Positions 10,726 to 22,203 of a stretch of DNA of 64,000 nucleotides are shown in pieces. Location: the NCBI GenBank assembly GCA_963824095.1, contig CAWGNS010000008.1, positions 2,232,001-2,296,000 of the forward strand. Reading direction: 5' to 3'. Origin of the DNA: JBBDWJ01 sp963824095. Lineage in GTDB: Bacteria; Acidobacteriota; Terriglobia; Bryobacterales; UBA6623. Numbering within the stretch: the first letter of the stretch is position 1; every line of letters begins with the position of its first letter. A program made the position numbers and the translations under genes. Under the pieces are notes generated by a model. The model saw nothing but the letters and a program-made list of their open reading frames with translations. It was not told the origin of the DNA and did not search any database.

Positions 10726-11289
10726 CTATACCTCGCCGTGGCGGAAGCAATCGACGGCGTGATCGTTGACCATGCCGACCGCCTGCATGAATGCATAGCA
10801 GATCGTCGAGCCGACGAACTTGAACCCGCGCCGCCGCAGATCTTTGCTCATGGCGTCGGATTCGCGGCTGGTGGCGGGGCAATCCTTATAGCTCTTCCAG
10901 GCGTTACGGATGGGCTGGCCGTCGACGAATTGCCACAGGTAGACGTCCAGGCTCCCGAATTCGTCCTGGACTGCCCGCGTGCAACGCGCATTCACGACAG
11001 CGGACTCGAGCTTCAGCCGGTTGCGCACGATGCCGGGATTGGCCAGCAGCTTCTCGATGCGCGCCGGCCGGAATCGCGCCACTTTCGCGATTTCGAACTG
11101 ATCGAAGGCCTTGCGGTAGGCGTCGCGCTTCTTGAGGATCGTCACCCAACTCAGCCCGGCCTGGGCCCCCTCGAGCACCAGAAATTCGAACAGTTTCCGG
11201 TCGTCGCGCAGCGGCACGCCCCATTCGCGGTCGTGGTAGCCGATCTCGATTTCCGACTTGGCCCAACCGCAGCGTTTTGGTGACTCCAT
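10726..11289 (-). CDS. tag: DNA-3-methyladenine glycosylase I
   Basis: The 187-residue protein removes 3-methyladenine from alkylated DNA, the first step of base excision repair. It begins MESPKRCGWAKSE and includes YHDREWGVPLRDDRKLFEFL, the typical Tag signature, and then GAQAGLSWVTILKKRDAYR. The C-terminal part has GFKFVGSTICYAFMQAVGMV, followed by DHAVDCF, which carries the Cys/His of the zinc site. I chose the ATG at 11289 because the open frame upstream has no similarity and the length then matches the family. It is the first gene of a minus-strand run with the phosphodiesterase and the GT-like gene. Confidence 0.93.
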   Translation of the reverse strand: MESPKRCGWAKSEIEIGYHDREWGVPLRDDRKLFEFLVLEGAQAGLSWVTILKKRDAYRKAFDQFEIAKVARFRPARIEKLLANPGIVRNRLKLESAVVNARCTRAVQDEFGSLDVYLWQFVDGQPIRNAWKSYKDCPATSRESDAMSKDLRRRGFKFVGSTICYAFMQAVGMVNDHAVDCFRHGEV

Positions 11290-11631
11290 CAAGAAGAACT
11301 CCGCAGAAGGGCATGATGACACAACGCGGCCGCAGGCGGTGTCATTCGCGCGACCGGGAGTCTGGCCCGTCACCTCGGCGGGTGGCTTCGCGTCCAGAAA
11401 GTGGGGCACGGCTGCGGGCCTGCCCGGAACTGTCTTGTCGGCAGCCTGGGACGTCTGGCCGGCCCGCCTACTGCAGGATACCCGCAAGCCGGTGAATCCA
11501 AACCGGCTCCCGGCGCATCTCTGTATACGAAGCAACAAATATGAGCGTCAACGACTCATCTTTAACTTTGCCACCCAATAAGGCATTCAGAATGAGAGGG
11601 ATGCAGATACGCGCTCGCCGTACGACAAGAC
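11290..11631. other. Intergenic region between divergent tag and hsp20, no gene seen
   Basis: About 340 bases before the hsp20 promoter. The open frames here have no recognisable protein features. I see no hairpin or repeat of note. It must hold the promoter of the minus-strand tag operon, but I could not pick out convincing boxes. Confidence 0.4.
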
Positions 11632-11685
11632 TTGACAGAAGAGCGCTAATATTTTATTATGATCAGTAGGAAGGCACAAAGGAGG
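11632..11685 (+). promoter_or_regulatory. hsp20 sigma-70 promoter and ribosome-binding site
   Basis: TTGACA (11632-11637), 17 bases, then TATTAT (11655-11660) is an almost consensus housekeeping promoter. AAAGGAGG (11678-11685) sits 8 bases before the hsp20 ATG. The predicted leader is only about 27 bases. No CIRCE palindrome is present. Confidence 0.8.
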
Positions 11686-11693
11686 TCCATGTT

Positions 11694-12134
11694 ATGAGCC
11701 TTATCCGATACACCCCGAGGGGCTTGACCCCCTGGTTTGACTTTGATGTCGACCGTTTCTTTGCGGACTGGCCGCTCTCTTCGGCCCAGCGGCAGCCTCG
11801 AACGTGGTCGCCGGCCGTCGATGTTTATGAAGACGACAAGAGCATCGTCGTCAAGGCCGATCTCCCCGACGTGGACGAAAAGGATCTCGATATCCACGTC
11901 GAAGATGGCATGCTGACGGTGAAGGGCGAGCGCAAGTTCGAGAAAGAGACCAAGGAGAAGAACTTCCACCGCGTGGAGCGCAGCTACGGCTCGTTCTCGC
12001 GCAGCTTTGCGCTGCCTGAGGGCGTTGAGCAGGACAAAATCTCGGCCGCCTACAACAAGGGCGTGCTCGAGGTGACGGTTCCCAAGACGCCGGCGAAGCC
12101 GAAAAACGTGCGGACCATCAAGGTCAACGCGTGA
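11694..12134 (+). CDS. Small heat shock protein Hsp20/alpha-crystallin family
   Basis: The 146-residue ATP-independent holdase binds unfolding proteins and passes them to ClpB and DnaK. The N-terminal arm ends in WFDFDVDRFFADWP. The alpha-crystallin domain spans about 38-140 and includes DVYEDDKSIVVKADLPDVDE, ending with the conserved YNKGVLEVTVPK (A-x-x-x-G-V-L). The usual IXI-type tail is replaced by VRTIKVNA. It has a near-consensus promoter and strong ribosome-binding site and precedes clpB on the same strand by 147 bases, which fits their joint function in disaggregation. Confidence 0.95.
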   Translation: MSLIRYTPRGLTPWFDFDVDRFFADWPLSSAQRQPRTWSPAVDVYEDDKSIVVKADLPDVDEKDLDIHVEDGMLTVKGERKFEKETKEKNFHRVERSYGSFSRSFALPEGVEQDKISAAYNKGVLEVTVPKTPAKPKNVRTIKVNA

Positions 12135-12146
12135 AACAAGCAATAA

Positions 12147-12185
12147 CCTCCCAGGCCGCCCCGGCTGACAGGGCGGCCGGGAGGG
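12147..12185 (+). terminator. Strong hairpin between hsp20 and clpB (attenuator or terminator without U-tract)
   Basis: Arms 12147-12161 and 12171-12185 pair over 14 bases (GGCCGCCC with GGGCGGCC plus CCTCCC with GGGAGG, one bulged A) around a 9-base loop. No T-run follows, so partial termination or mRNA stabilisation between hsp20 and clpB is more likely than full termination. Confidence 0.5.
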
Positions 12186-12281
12186 CTACTTCGTGCGTTT
12201 GGACGCCACGGAGTTGAGGTTTTTGAGAGGGACTACGGGGCCGCTTCGCCGCGGCCCGCGTCCATAGGAGGGGAGCACCCG

Positions 12282-14933
<2,652 letters not shown>

Positions 14934-15032
14934 CCGGGAGCTTATCGACTGACTGGCACGTATTGACTGACTGACATGGAGGCCGTGGTGGGCCGCTGAC
15001 AGGGTTCGCCACGGTTGCGTCGCGGATCAAGA

Positions 15033-15063
15033 GCCTGGGCGCCTTCGCCCAGGCCTATTTTTT
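15033..15063 (+). terminator. Rho-independent terminator of clpB
   Basis: A perfect 9-base stem, GCCTGGGCG (15033-15041) and CGCCCAGGC (15046-15054), with a CCTT loop, is followed by CTATTTTTTT. The T-run is also the end of the convergent actE gene (its Lys-Lys-stop codons), so the two transcription units meet here. Confidence 0.85.
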
Positions 15064-15438
15064 GGAGCGAACGAAATCGCTGAGCAGCTGAATCTCCTCC
15101 GGGCTCAGCCGGTTGACAAAGGGTGGCATGACGTCACCGCCAAACATCACCTTGACCCGAAAGTACTCTTCGCTCGGGGTGCCGCCCGAGAGCGGCAACT
15201 TTTCGTTCTGGTAGAGGCGAAACAGGCTCGGACCGAGCTTGTTGCTTTCCGCCTGGTTGATCTCGTGGCAGATCGAACAGTTTTCCAGGTAGAGATAGCG
15301 CCCTTTGAGGAGCGGCTTCTCCCAGGGCGGCACCTTCTTCTGGGAGGCGGAGGTGGCATTGTCCGCGCCGAACGCGACCTGGCCCACGGCGGAGACGACC
15401 AGAGCAGCGAGCAACAGCGCTAGATAACGCCGCTTCAT
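15055..15438 (-). CDS. actE: Monoheme cytochrome c, ActE-like subunit of alternative complex III
   Basis: The 127-residue protein has an N-terminal signal (RRYLALLLAALVVSAVGQVA) and one heme motif CSICH with a Met ligand candidate in GGDVMPPFVNRLS, so it is a small class I cytochrome c in the periplasm. The ATG overlaps the stop of the DUF3341 gene (ATGA), showing translational coupling; the longer open frame upstream is inside that gene. In alternative complex III this subunit probably passes electrons from the pentaheme subunit to an oxidase or soluble carrier. It is the last gene of the operon. No actF and no oxidase genes follow: the next gene is clpB on the other strand. Confidence 0.85.
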   Translation of the reverse strand: MKRRYLALLLAALVVSAVGQVAFGADNATSASQKKVPPWEKPLLKGRYLYLENCSICHEINQAESNKLGPSLFRLYQNEKLPLSGGTPSEEYFRVKVMFGGDVMPPFVNRLSPEEIQLLSDFVRSKK

Positions 15439-15941
15439 GCCCCTTCCTCCAGTAGGGTCACTTCCACGGCGCCGGCACGCAGCAACGTGTCGCGAGCCTG
15501 TGCGGCGCGGGGGTCGTCGCACCGCAAGCGGAGAAAGATCACGTCGTCGCGCAGCTCGGGAACGGGCTGCTTCCGGGAGCCGCGCAACAGTCCGCTCTCC
15601 CACAGAAACGCTACGATGGTCCCCGCCACGGCGCCCGCCATCGCCATCTCGAAAATGATCACACCCACCGCCCAGTAAGAGGTGATCGGCATGCCGCCGG
15701 TCACCAGTGGATAGTCGCGTTGGGTCCAGAACGTGAAACTCGTGGCCAGCAGCATGTTCACGATCCCGCCTCCGACGGCAAACACCGACATGTGGCTGCG
15801 GCGGTCGAGCACGCCCGGTTCGAACTCGACGGGCTCGGTGGAGAACACCTCCATGGCGTGCTTATCGAAACCCTCGCTCGAGAGGGCTTCAATCGCGGCC
15901 GCGGCCTCATGCGGTTCGCTAAATTCGGTGCTCAGCAGCAT
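15435..15941 (-). CDS. actD: DUF3341 membrane protein, ActD subunit
   Basis: The roughly 168-residue protein has two transmembrane segments (near residues 50-75 and 90-115) between a ferredoxin-like N-terminal part (LLSTEFSEPHEAAAAIEAL) and a C-terminal tail. This is the DUF3341 layout known as ActD, a structural membrane subunit of alternative complex III. The start is either the ATG at 15941 or the GTG one codon before it, both inside the end of actC. Its stop overlaps the actE start by four bases. The order C-D-E is the usual one. Confidence 0.88.
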   Translation of the reverse strand: MLLSTEFSEPHEAAAAIEALSSEGFDKHAMEVFSTEPVEFEPGVLDRRSHMSVFAVGGGIVNMLLATSFTFWTQRDYPLVTGGMPITSYWAVGVIIFEMAMAGAVAGTIVAFLWESGLLRGSRKQPVPELRDDVIFLRLRCDDPRAAQARDTLLRAGAVEVTLLEEGA

Positions 15942-17244
15942 CACGGTATTCCCAAATGGCGATGATCGGCACGAGCTTGCAGAAGATCAGATAGAGAAAG
16001 ACCATGCCGGCAAAGGTACCGGCCGTGATCGAAATCTCCACCCAAGTCGGCGCATAGTTTCCCCAGGTTGCCGCCAGCGGCTGCCGCGCCAGGCTCGGAA
16101 CCACGATCAGGAACCGCTCCAGCCACATGCCCAGCAGAACGGCGGCGCCGGTAAAAGCGATGGTGGGAATCGAGCGCAGCCGGCGGATCCCCAGAAATAC
16201 GAACGGAATCACGAAATTGCAGAACAGCATCAGCCAGAACAGCACCGCGTAGGGGCCGTAGACGCGGCTGTTGAACACGGCCATTTCGGCGTGCTCGTTG
16301 CCGTACCACACGGTCAGATGTTCCGACATCGTGAAGTAGAGCCACACCAGGCTCATCAACAGCAACAGCTTGGCGAGGTTGTCGAAATGCAGCGGCCGGA
16401 GGTAGGCCTCCAGGTGCAGAAACTTGCGCAGCGCCGCCATCACCAGCACCAGCGCGGCGATGCCGCTGAAGATCGCCCCGGCCACGAAGTAGGGGCCGAA
16501 CACCGTGCTGTGCCACATCGGCGTAAGCGCCATCGAGAAATCGAACGCCACCACGGAATGGACCGAGATGGCCACGGCCAGAATCATCACTGCCATCAGC
16601 TTCATGGCGCGTTCGAGGGCTTGCCACTGCCGGTCGCTGCCGGTCCAGCCCAGCGAGAGCAGGCGATAAAGCCGGGAGCGCAGCCCGCTGCTGTTGTCGG
16701 CCAGCCGCGCCAGGTCGGGAATCAGCGGCAGATACAAGTACAACGTGCTGCCGGTGACATAGACGAAGATCGCGGTCATGTCCCACAACAGCGGCGAGCG
16801 GAAATTCGGCCACAGCATTCGTTCGTTGGGGTAGGGGACCAGCCAATAGAACAGCCAGGCGCGGCCCAGGTGGATGATCGGGAAGGTACCGCCGATCATC
16901 AGCGCGAAAACGGTGATCGCCTCGGCCGCGCGCGTGACCGGCCTGCGCCAGCCCGCGTCGGTTAGCCGCAGGATCGCCGAAATCAGCGTGCCGGCGTGGG
17001 AGATGCCGATCCAGAACACGAAGTTGACGATGTAGAAGCCCCAGAAAACCGGCCGGCGGATACCCGCCACGCCGATTCCTTCGACCAGTTGGTAGCCCCA
17101 CGCAAAGCCTGCCCAAAGGATGACCAGGGCCGACAAGGAGATCGCCAGAAGGTAGCGCGGGCTGGCGCCGCGCAGAGGACGGAACAGGTCTTCCTGCACC
17201 GCTTGCGGGTTACTCGGCTCGAGTATGGAGGTGACGGTCGCCAT
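15919..17244 (-). CDS. actC: NrfD/PsrC-type quinol-binding integral membrane subunit, ActC
   Basis: The 441-residue protein belongs to the NrfD/polysulfide reductase C family, with about ten hydrophobic helices (for example LLAISLSALVILWAGFAWG and FVFWIGISHAGTLISAILR). In alternative complex III it carries the quinol site and is placed next to the iron-sulfur subunit. The segment HAGTLISAILRLT is typical of the family around the quinone pocket. It starts 24 bases after the iron-sulfur gene and overlaps the start of actD, so the genes are tightly coupled. A second NrfD-like gene (actF), present in the classical complex, is not found in this cluster. Confidence 0.93.
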   Translation of the reverse strand: MATVTSILEPSNPQAVQEDLFRPLRGASPRYLLAISLSALVILWAGFAWGYQLVEGIGVAGIRRPVFWGFYIVNFVFWIGISHAGTLISAILRLTDAGWRRPVTRAAEAITVFALMIGGTFPIIHLGRAWLFYWLVPYPNERMLWPNFRSPLLWDMTAIFVYVTGSTLYLYLPLIPDLARLADNSSGLRSRLYRLLSLGWTGSDRQWQALERAMKLMAVMILAVAISVHSVVAFDFSMALTPMWHSTVFGPYFVAGAIFSGIAALVLVMAALRKFLHLEAYLRPLHFDNLAKLLLLMSLVWLYFTMSEHLTVWYGNEHAEMAVFNSRVYGPYAVLFWLMLFCNFVIPFVFLGIRRLRSIPTIAFTGAAVLLGMWLERFLIVVPSLARQPLAATWGNYAPTWVEISITAGTFAGMVFLYLIFCKLVPIIAIWEYRDAAEHRI

Positions 17245-17268
17245 CGCTTCGTTTTCGCTTGCCTCGGA

Positions 17269-17985
<717 letters not shown>

Positions 17986-18054
17986 ATCACCCTCTCCGTG
18001 ACGCTACCGGAAGATCGCCCGCTCGGGAGCAGTCCATCCCGTTGGCGCTCCCTC

Positions 18055-20241
18055 TCAATACCGCTCCAGATGCGGTTCGTGATCCACCGTCGCGAACTGC
18101 ACCAGGCGGCCTGGCTTGCCGACCTTTTCCAGTCGCACGCGCGTCGAGCCAAAGGCCATCGCTCCGCTTTCGGGCTCTGCCGTCGCCGCCACGAGCGTCA
18201 ACGGATTGGCTCCGCGGCCCGCCGCGTAACGCCCGTAGTGCCGATGGCCTTGCCCGATGGCCATGCTGACCACCCCCGGGAGAGCCGCCGGATGCACGTA
18301 AACCGGCGCCTCCAATTGCCCTTGCCCGGACGTGACCCGAACCAGATCGCCATTGGCCACACCCAGTTTCGCGGCCGTCTTGGGGTCGATCTCGACCGGC
18401 AGCCCCCACATCGCGCTCGACGCCGGGTCGGGCAGCTCCTGCAGCCATGGCAGGTTCGCGCCGCTGCCTTCCCCGAACTGGACCGACGGGTAAGGCTGGA
18501 ACAAATAGGGATACTCTTCCGGACTCCCGTCGATTTGTGGCGCTTGCAGATCGCCCAGCGTGATCGCGGGGGCTTTTGCCCCTTGAGTCGACTGCTCGGC
18601 CCACCAGCCGCCCTGGCGCTCAGCGTAGAGGGCGAACTCATCGGGGCCGGTCCATTCCGAGGCCTTGGAACCGAATCCGGCGAATATCTGTTTAAACGAC
18701 GATTCGGGAGTGACTGTTTCGATGGATTTTCCGCCGGCCTTGGCGAGATCGGCCAGAACCTGCTCGGTGGAACGAGTTTCTCCCAGCGGCGCCACGAACG
18801 CCCGCGAACCCGTCAGCGCCGGCCTCGGAGACACGTCGGGAACCATCGCCGCCGCGGTTTCCAAAGGGGAATGATCGGGCAGGATCAGATCGGCGTAGGC
18901 CGAGCTGTCGTCGAGGAAGGGCGAGAAGCTGAGGGTGGCGGGAACCTTCTGGAGCAGCGGCAGCGATGCCGGGAACGTGTAGGCGGGGTCGGCGCCGTCG
19001 AGCAGCACCAGGCTCGCCGCTTCGAGACGCTGCAGAAGGCTTTCCGTTTGAGGACGCGAGGCGGTGAGCGACTCCAGCGGCGTCGCCGCCGGAGCAAGCA
19101 CGCCGCCCTTCGCGCCGACGTTGCCGAGCAGCACGTTCAAGGCGCTGGCTGCCACAACGGCGTCAAACGAGTTGCGCTGCACCAGCGACGCGCCGGCCAC
19201 CACCAGCGGGGCGGTGGCGGAGCCCAATTCCTGGCTGATCCGCCGCACGAGCCGCTCGTCGAGCCCGGCGATCTGCAATGCCTGCCCGAAGTCCACCGCG
19301 GCGAAGGCCTCGCGAAGCGCGGCGGGCACGGTGTCGAGACCGGGGGCCCACTTTTCCGCCACCAGCAAATGCCCGACCGCCAGGGCCAAAGCATGCTCGC
19401 CGCCGGGCCGCACCGGCAGCCATTGATCGGCGCTCCAGGCGGTTTGAGAGAAGCGAGATTCGGCGTGTACCAGCCGGCCGCGCAGGCCCAGGCGCCCGCG
19501 GCGGAAGTGGCCGAAGCGGCGCGCATAATAAACCGGCGAGGCCCAGCCGCCCAGAAAATCGGCGCCAATGCCGAGCACGTAGGTCGCGTCCTGGATTTCG
19601 TAGTTGGGCAGTCCGTCCCAGCCGAAAACGGCCTTGGCGGCATGACGCTCAACGGCCCTGTCGCCGATGCCCACGCTGAGAGCGGGGCCGGCTCCCAGAG
19701 CCGCCAGGAAGGCCGCCACCGTAGCGCTGCGGGTTCCCGCCTGGGGACGGGCGAGGTAGACGATGCCGCGCGGGTTGTCGGCTGCCGCCTGGGCGAGAGT
19801 CTTGCCGGCCTGCGCCATCGCGTCGTCCCAGGCCAGGGGCTCAAAGGCTCCGTCGCCGCGCTCTCCGCTGCGTTTTTGGGGTCCGCGCAAGCGATCGGGA
19901 TGGTAGAGACTCTGCACCGAGGCCTGGCCGCGGGCGCACAATCGTCCGCCGCTGACCGGGTCGAGCGGATTGCCCTCGATCTTCTTGATGGCGGCGACCG
20001 GCTGGCGGACCTTCTCGCCTTCGACCTCGATGACGCGCTCGCCTTGCATCACCCGCACGATCGTGCCGCAGCCCGCGCCGCATTCGCGGCAGACGCTGGG
20101 ATGCCATTCCTCAATGCCGGGGACGATTTCTTTTTCGGGGACCAGCAGAGGAATGATTTCGCGCGCGGTATTGCCGCAGGCGCCCGTGACGGCCGCGCCC
20201 GAGGCTGTTCCCACGAGCTTGAAGAAGTTCCGCCGGTCCAT
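18055..20241 (-). CDS. Molybdopterin oxidoreductase-like subunit, ActB1-like, with retained four-cysteine motif
   Basis: The 728-residue protein begins with a twin-arginine-like signal (MDRRNFFKLVGTASGAAV). It then shows Cys51, Cys54, Cys58 and Cys102 (VCRECGAGCGTIV, then GGRLCARGQ), the N-terminal 4Fe-4S motif of Mo-bisMGD enzymes. As I recall, classical ActB1 lacks these cysteines. The usual Mo-ligand loop region (around DGLPNYEIQDATYVLGIGAD) has no Cys or SeCys, so Mo catalysis is doubtful. EGNPLDPVSGG and LYHPDRLRGP are family landmarks. The C-terminal molybdopterin-binding-like domain ends with LVRVTSGQGQLEAPVYVHPA and nearby segments. It follows the pentaheme gene after 34 bases and precedes the iron-sulfur gene. 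Confidence 0.85.
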   Translation of the reverse strand: MDRRNFFKLVGTASGAAVTGACGNTAREIIPLLVPEKEIVPGIEEWHPSVCRECGAGCGTIVRVMQGERVIEVEGEKVRQPVAAIKKIEGNPLDPVSGGRLCARGQASVQSLYHPDRLRGPQKRSGERGDGAFEPLAWDDAMAQAGKTLAQAAADNPRGIVYLARPQAGTRSATVAAFLAALGAGPALSVGIGDRAVERHAAKAVFGWDGLPNYEIQDATYVLGIGADFLGGWASPVYYARRFGHFRRGRLGLRGRLVHAESRFSQTAWSADQWLPVRPGGEHALALAVGHLLVAEKWAPGLDTVPAALREAFAAVDFGQALQIAGLDERLVRRISQELGSATAPLVVAGASLVQRNSFDAVVAASALNVLLGNVGAKGGVLAPAATPLESLTASRPQTESLLQRLEAASLVLLDGADPAYTFPASLPLLQKVPATLSFSPFLDDSSAYADLILPDHSPLETAAAMVPDVSPRPALTGSRAFVAPLGETRSTEQVLADLAKAGGKSIETVTPESSFKQIFAGFGSKASEWTGPDEFALYAERQGGWWAEQSTQGAKAPAITLGDLQAPQIDGSPEEYPYLFQPYPSVQFGEGSGANLPWLQELPDPASSAMWGLPVEIDPKTAAKLGVANGDLVRVTSGQGQLEAPVYVHPAALPGVVSMAIGQGHRHYGRYAAGRGANPLTLVAATAEPESGAMAFGSTRVRLEKVGKPGRLVQFATVDHEPHLERY

Positions 20242-20275
20242 GAATCTCTGCCGTTCCCTTAGTCGGGTTTCCGCC

Positions 20276-20776
20276 TCAAAAATGGCACGTAGCGCAGTCC
20301 TGACTCGCTTTTTTCTCTCGGTGGCAGGCCAGGCAACTTCCCATGGTGTGGTTCACCTGGCGGGTTACCACGGTCATCCCGGCCACGTCGCCGTGGCAGG
20401 TGCTGCATTCGACCCCCGCTCGGACGTGCGGAGCATGCCGGAAAATCACATGCCCCGAGGTTGGAAACTGGTAGACGCGAATCCAGGGGATCTCGCGTTT
20501 TTTCTCCGCGAATTCCTTCAGTTTCTGAACGCCGGGACCGTCGGTGGCGACTTTTTCGTGACAAAACATGCATTTGGCGACCGAAGGCATCCCGGCCTCG
20601 GCGCGCGTGTCCACGGTGATGTGGCAATCAATACACTCCAAACCTTGGGCGATGTGTTTGTTATGCGGGAACTCGATCGGCTGTTGGGCTCGCAGCCTCG
20701 AGCCGGCGAACATCAACAGCAGAACCAACAAGCCGCTCGTTTTCAAACACGGCGGCACGCAAAGCGGTTTTCCCAT
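20276..20776 (-). CDS. actA: Pentaheme cytochrome c, ActA-like subunit
   Basis: The 166-residue protein has a signal segment (SGLLVLLLMFAGSRLRA) and five heme-binding motifs: CIDCH, CMFCH, CSTCH, CLACH and CATCH. Extra histidines in FPHNKHIAQG and FRHAPHVRAG are likely sixth ligands. This matches ActA/class III-type multiheme subunits, which form the periplasmic electron wire of alternative complex III. It is the first gene of the operon actA-B1-B2-C-D-E, so the promoter should lie in the 430-base gap upstream. Confidence 0.92.
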   Translation of the reverse strand: MGKPLCVPPCLKTSGLLVLLLMFAGSRLRAQQPIEFPHNKHIAQGLECIDCHITVDTRAEAGMPSVAKCMFCHEKVATDGPGVQKLKEFAEKKREIPWIRVYQFPTSGHVIFRHAPHVRAGVECSTCHGDVAGMTVVTRQVNHTMGSCLACHREKKASQDCATCHF

Positions 20777-21207
20777 AGCGAGATCGGGCGCAAATCACCC
20801 CACAGTTACGGCGCGCCAGTGTAGCAACTGCCCTCACCCGGTCGAACACGCCAGCCGCGACTGTTCCGGAATTGATTCCCCATCATACGATGAGCGGCCT
20901 GCGCAAGGCGATGGGTTGGCCCGCCGGCGGGGCGAGAGCGCGGGCCGGGGGCTAGCGAAGCCGCGCCAACCCAGGCCGTTGACCCCCGGGCAAAGTGAGA
21001 TGTCTCTCGTCGGGATGTTGAGCGTGGGAGCGCGATTCGCTAGATTAGAGATTCGCTAGGTCAGGAAAAGAGCCGTAGCCGACCCGGCCGTCCACCTGTT
21101 GCGACGTACGCCGGGGGCTTGACCTTCGGTCACCTCACCCGCTAGCACGCCTGCCCGTGTGGTGCTCATCGCTGGAACCCTGGATTTCCGGCTCTTCAAA
21201 CACAGCC
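20777..21207. other. Divergent intergenic region between actA and the ABC ATPase gene
   Basis: About 430 bases without a recognisable gene. A short direct repeat, ATTCGCTAGATTAGAGATTC then GCTAGG, is near 21031-21060. TTGACC at 21119-21124 followed after 18 bases by TAGCAC is a weak promoter candidate for the plus-strand ABC genes. I could not find convincing boxes for the act operon. Confidence 0.35.
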
Positions 21208-22203
21208 ATGTCCGAGATGACGCGTCCGCCCATGATCGAGGCGTCCGGCCTCAGTAAGTTCTATGGGGACTTCGCGGCCGTCCGCAACGTCTCGTTTGCG
21301 GTCCCGCAGGGCCAGGTGGCCGCTTTCCTGGGGCCCAACGGAGCCGGCAAGTCGACGACCCTGAAGATTCTGACGGGGTACTTGACGCCGAGCGAGGGCG
21401 TCGCCCGCATCGGCGGCCTCGACGTGCTGGCGCACCGCATCGAGGCGGCCCGGCGCGTGGGTTATTTGCCCGAAAACGGCCCGCTTTACCCGGAAATGAC
21501 GCCCCTGGAGCTGCTGCGGTTTTTCGGCGAGGCGCGCGGCCTGGCCGACGCCCGGCTGCAGAGCCGCATCGACGCCGTGGTGGCCGAGTGCAACCTCCAG
21601 GCGGTACTCGAGAAGGGCATTCACAAACTCTCGAAGGGCTACCGGCAGCGCGTCGGAATGGCGCAGGCGCTGCTGCACGAGCCCGACATCCTGATCATGG
21701 ACGAGCCGACCAGCGGCCTCGATCCCAACCAGATTCACGACGTCCGGCTGCTGATCCGCAGGCTGGGCGAGACCAAGACGATCCTGATTTCGACCCACAT
21801 CCTGCAGGAAGTCAGCGCGGTCTGCGACCACGTCATCCTGATCAACGAGGGTCGCGTGGTGTTCGACGGCACGCCCGCCGAAATGGCGGCGGGCGGGAGC
21901 CTGGAAGACGCCTTCCACCAGTTGACCCAGGCCCTGCCGGCGGCCGGCCCACCTGCCGCCGCCGAAGCGGCCGCGGGCGCCACCGCCGCTGCCGAACCAT
22001 CGCCATCAGGCGAGCCGGATACCCTCGCCGGAGAGGGCCCTGAGTCTGGCGCGTCCCAGGACGCCCCTTCAGCCCAGGACGGCCGCGCGCCCCAACCATC
22101 GCCGCAACCGGCGGCCGAACGCGCCGATGCCTCGCCACCCGAAGCGCCGAACGGCGGCGGCGAACACCGCGACGAACACCGCACTACGGGAGGCATCCCA
22201 TGA
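21208..22203 (+). CDS. ABC transporter ATP-binding protein, GldA-like, with Ala/Pro-rich tail
   Basis: The 331-residue protein has a standard ABC ATPase: Walker A GPNGAGKS at 42-49, Q-loop region GYLPENGPLYPEMT, signature LSKGYRQRVG, Walker B ILIMDEPTSGLDPNQ and the switch His in ISTHILQEV. It is closest in type to GldA, the ATPase for the GldFG membrane pair. After about residue 260 there is a 65-residue low-complexity Ala/Pro/Glu tail of unknown role. The ATG at 21208 has no clear ribosome-binding site; 21232 is an alternative. Its stop overlaps the next ATG (ATGA). The exported substrate is unknown outside gliding bacteria. Confidence 0.9.
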   Translation: MSEMTRPPMIEASGLSKFYGDFAAVRNVSFAVPQGQVAAFLGPNGAGKSTTLKILTGYLTPSEGVARIGGLDVLAHRIEAARRVGYLPENGPLYPEMTPLELLRFFGEARGLADARLQSRIDAVVAECNLQAVLEKGIHKLSKGYRQRVGMAQALLHEPDILIMDEPTSGLDPNQIHDVRLLIRRLGETKTILISTHILQEVSAVCDHVILINEGRVVFDGTPAEMAAGGSLEDAFHQLTQALPAAGPPAAAEAAAGATAAAEPSPSGEPDTLAGEGPESGASQDAPSAQDGRAPQPSPQPAAERADASPPEAPNGGGEHRDEHRTTGGIP

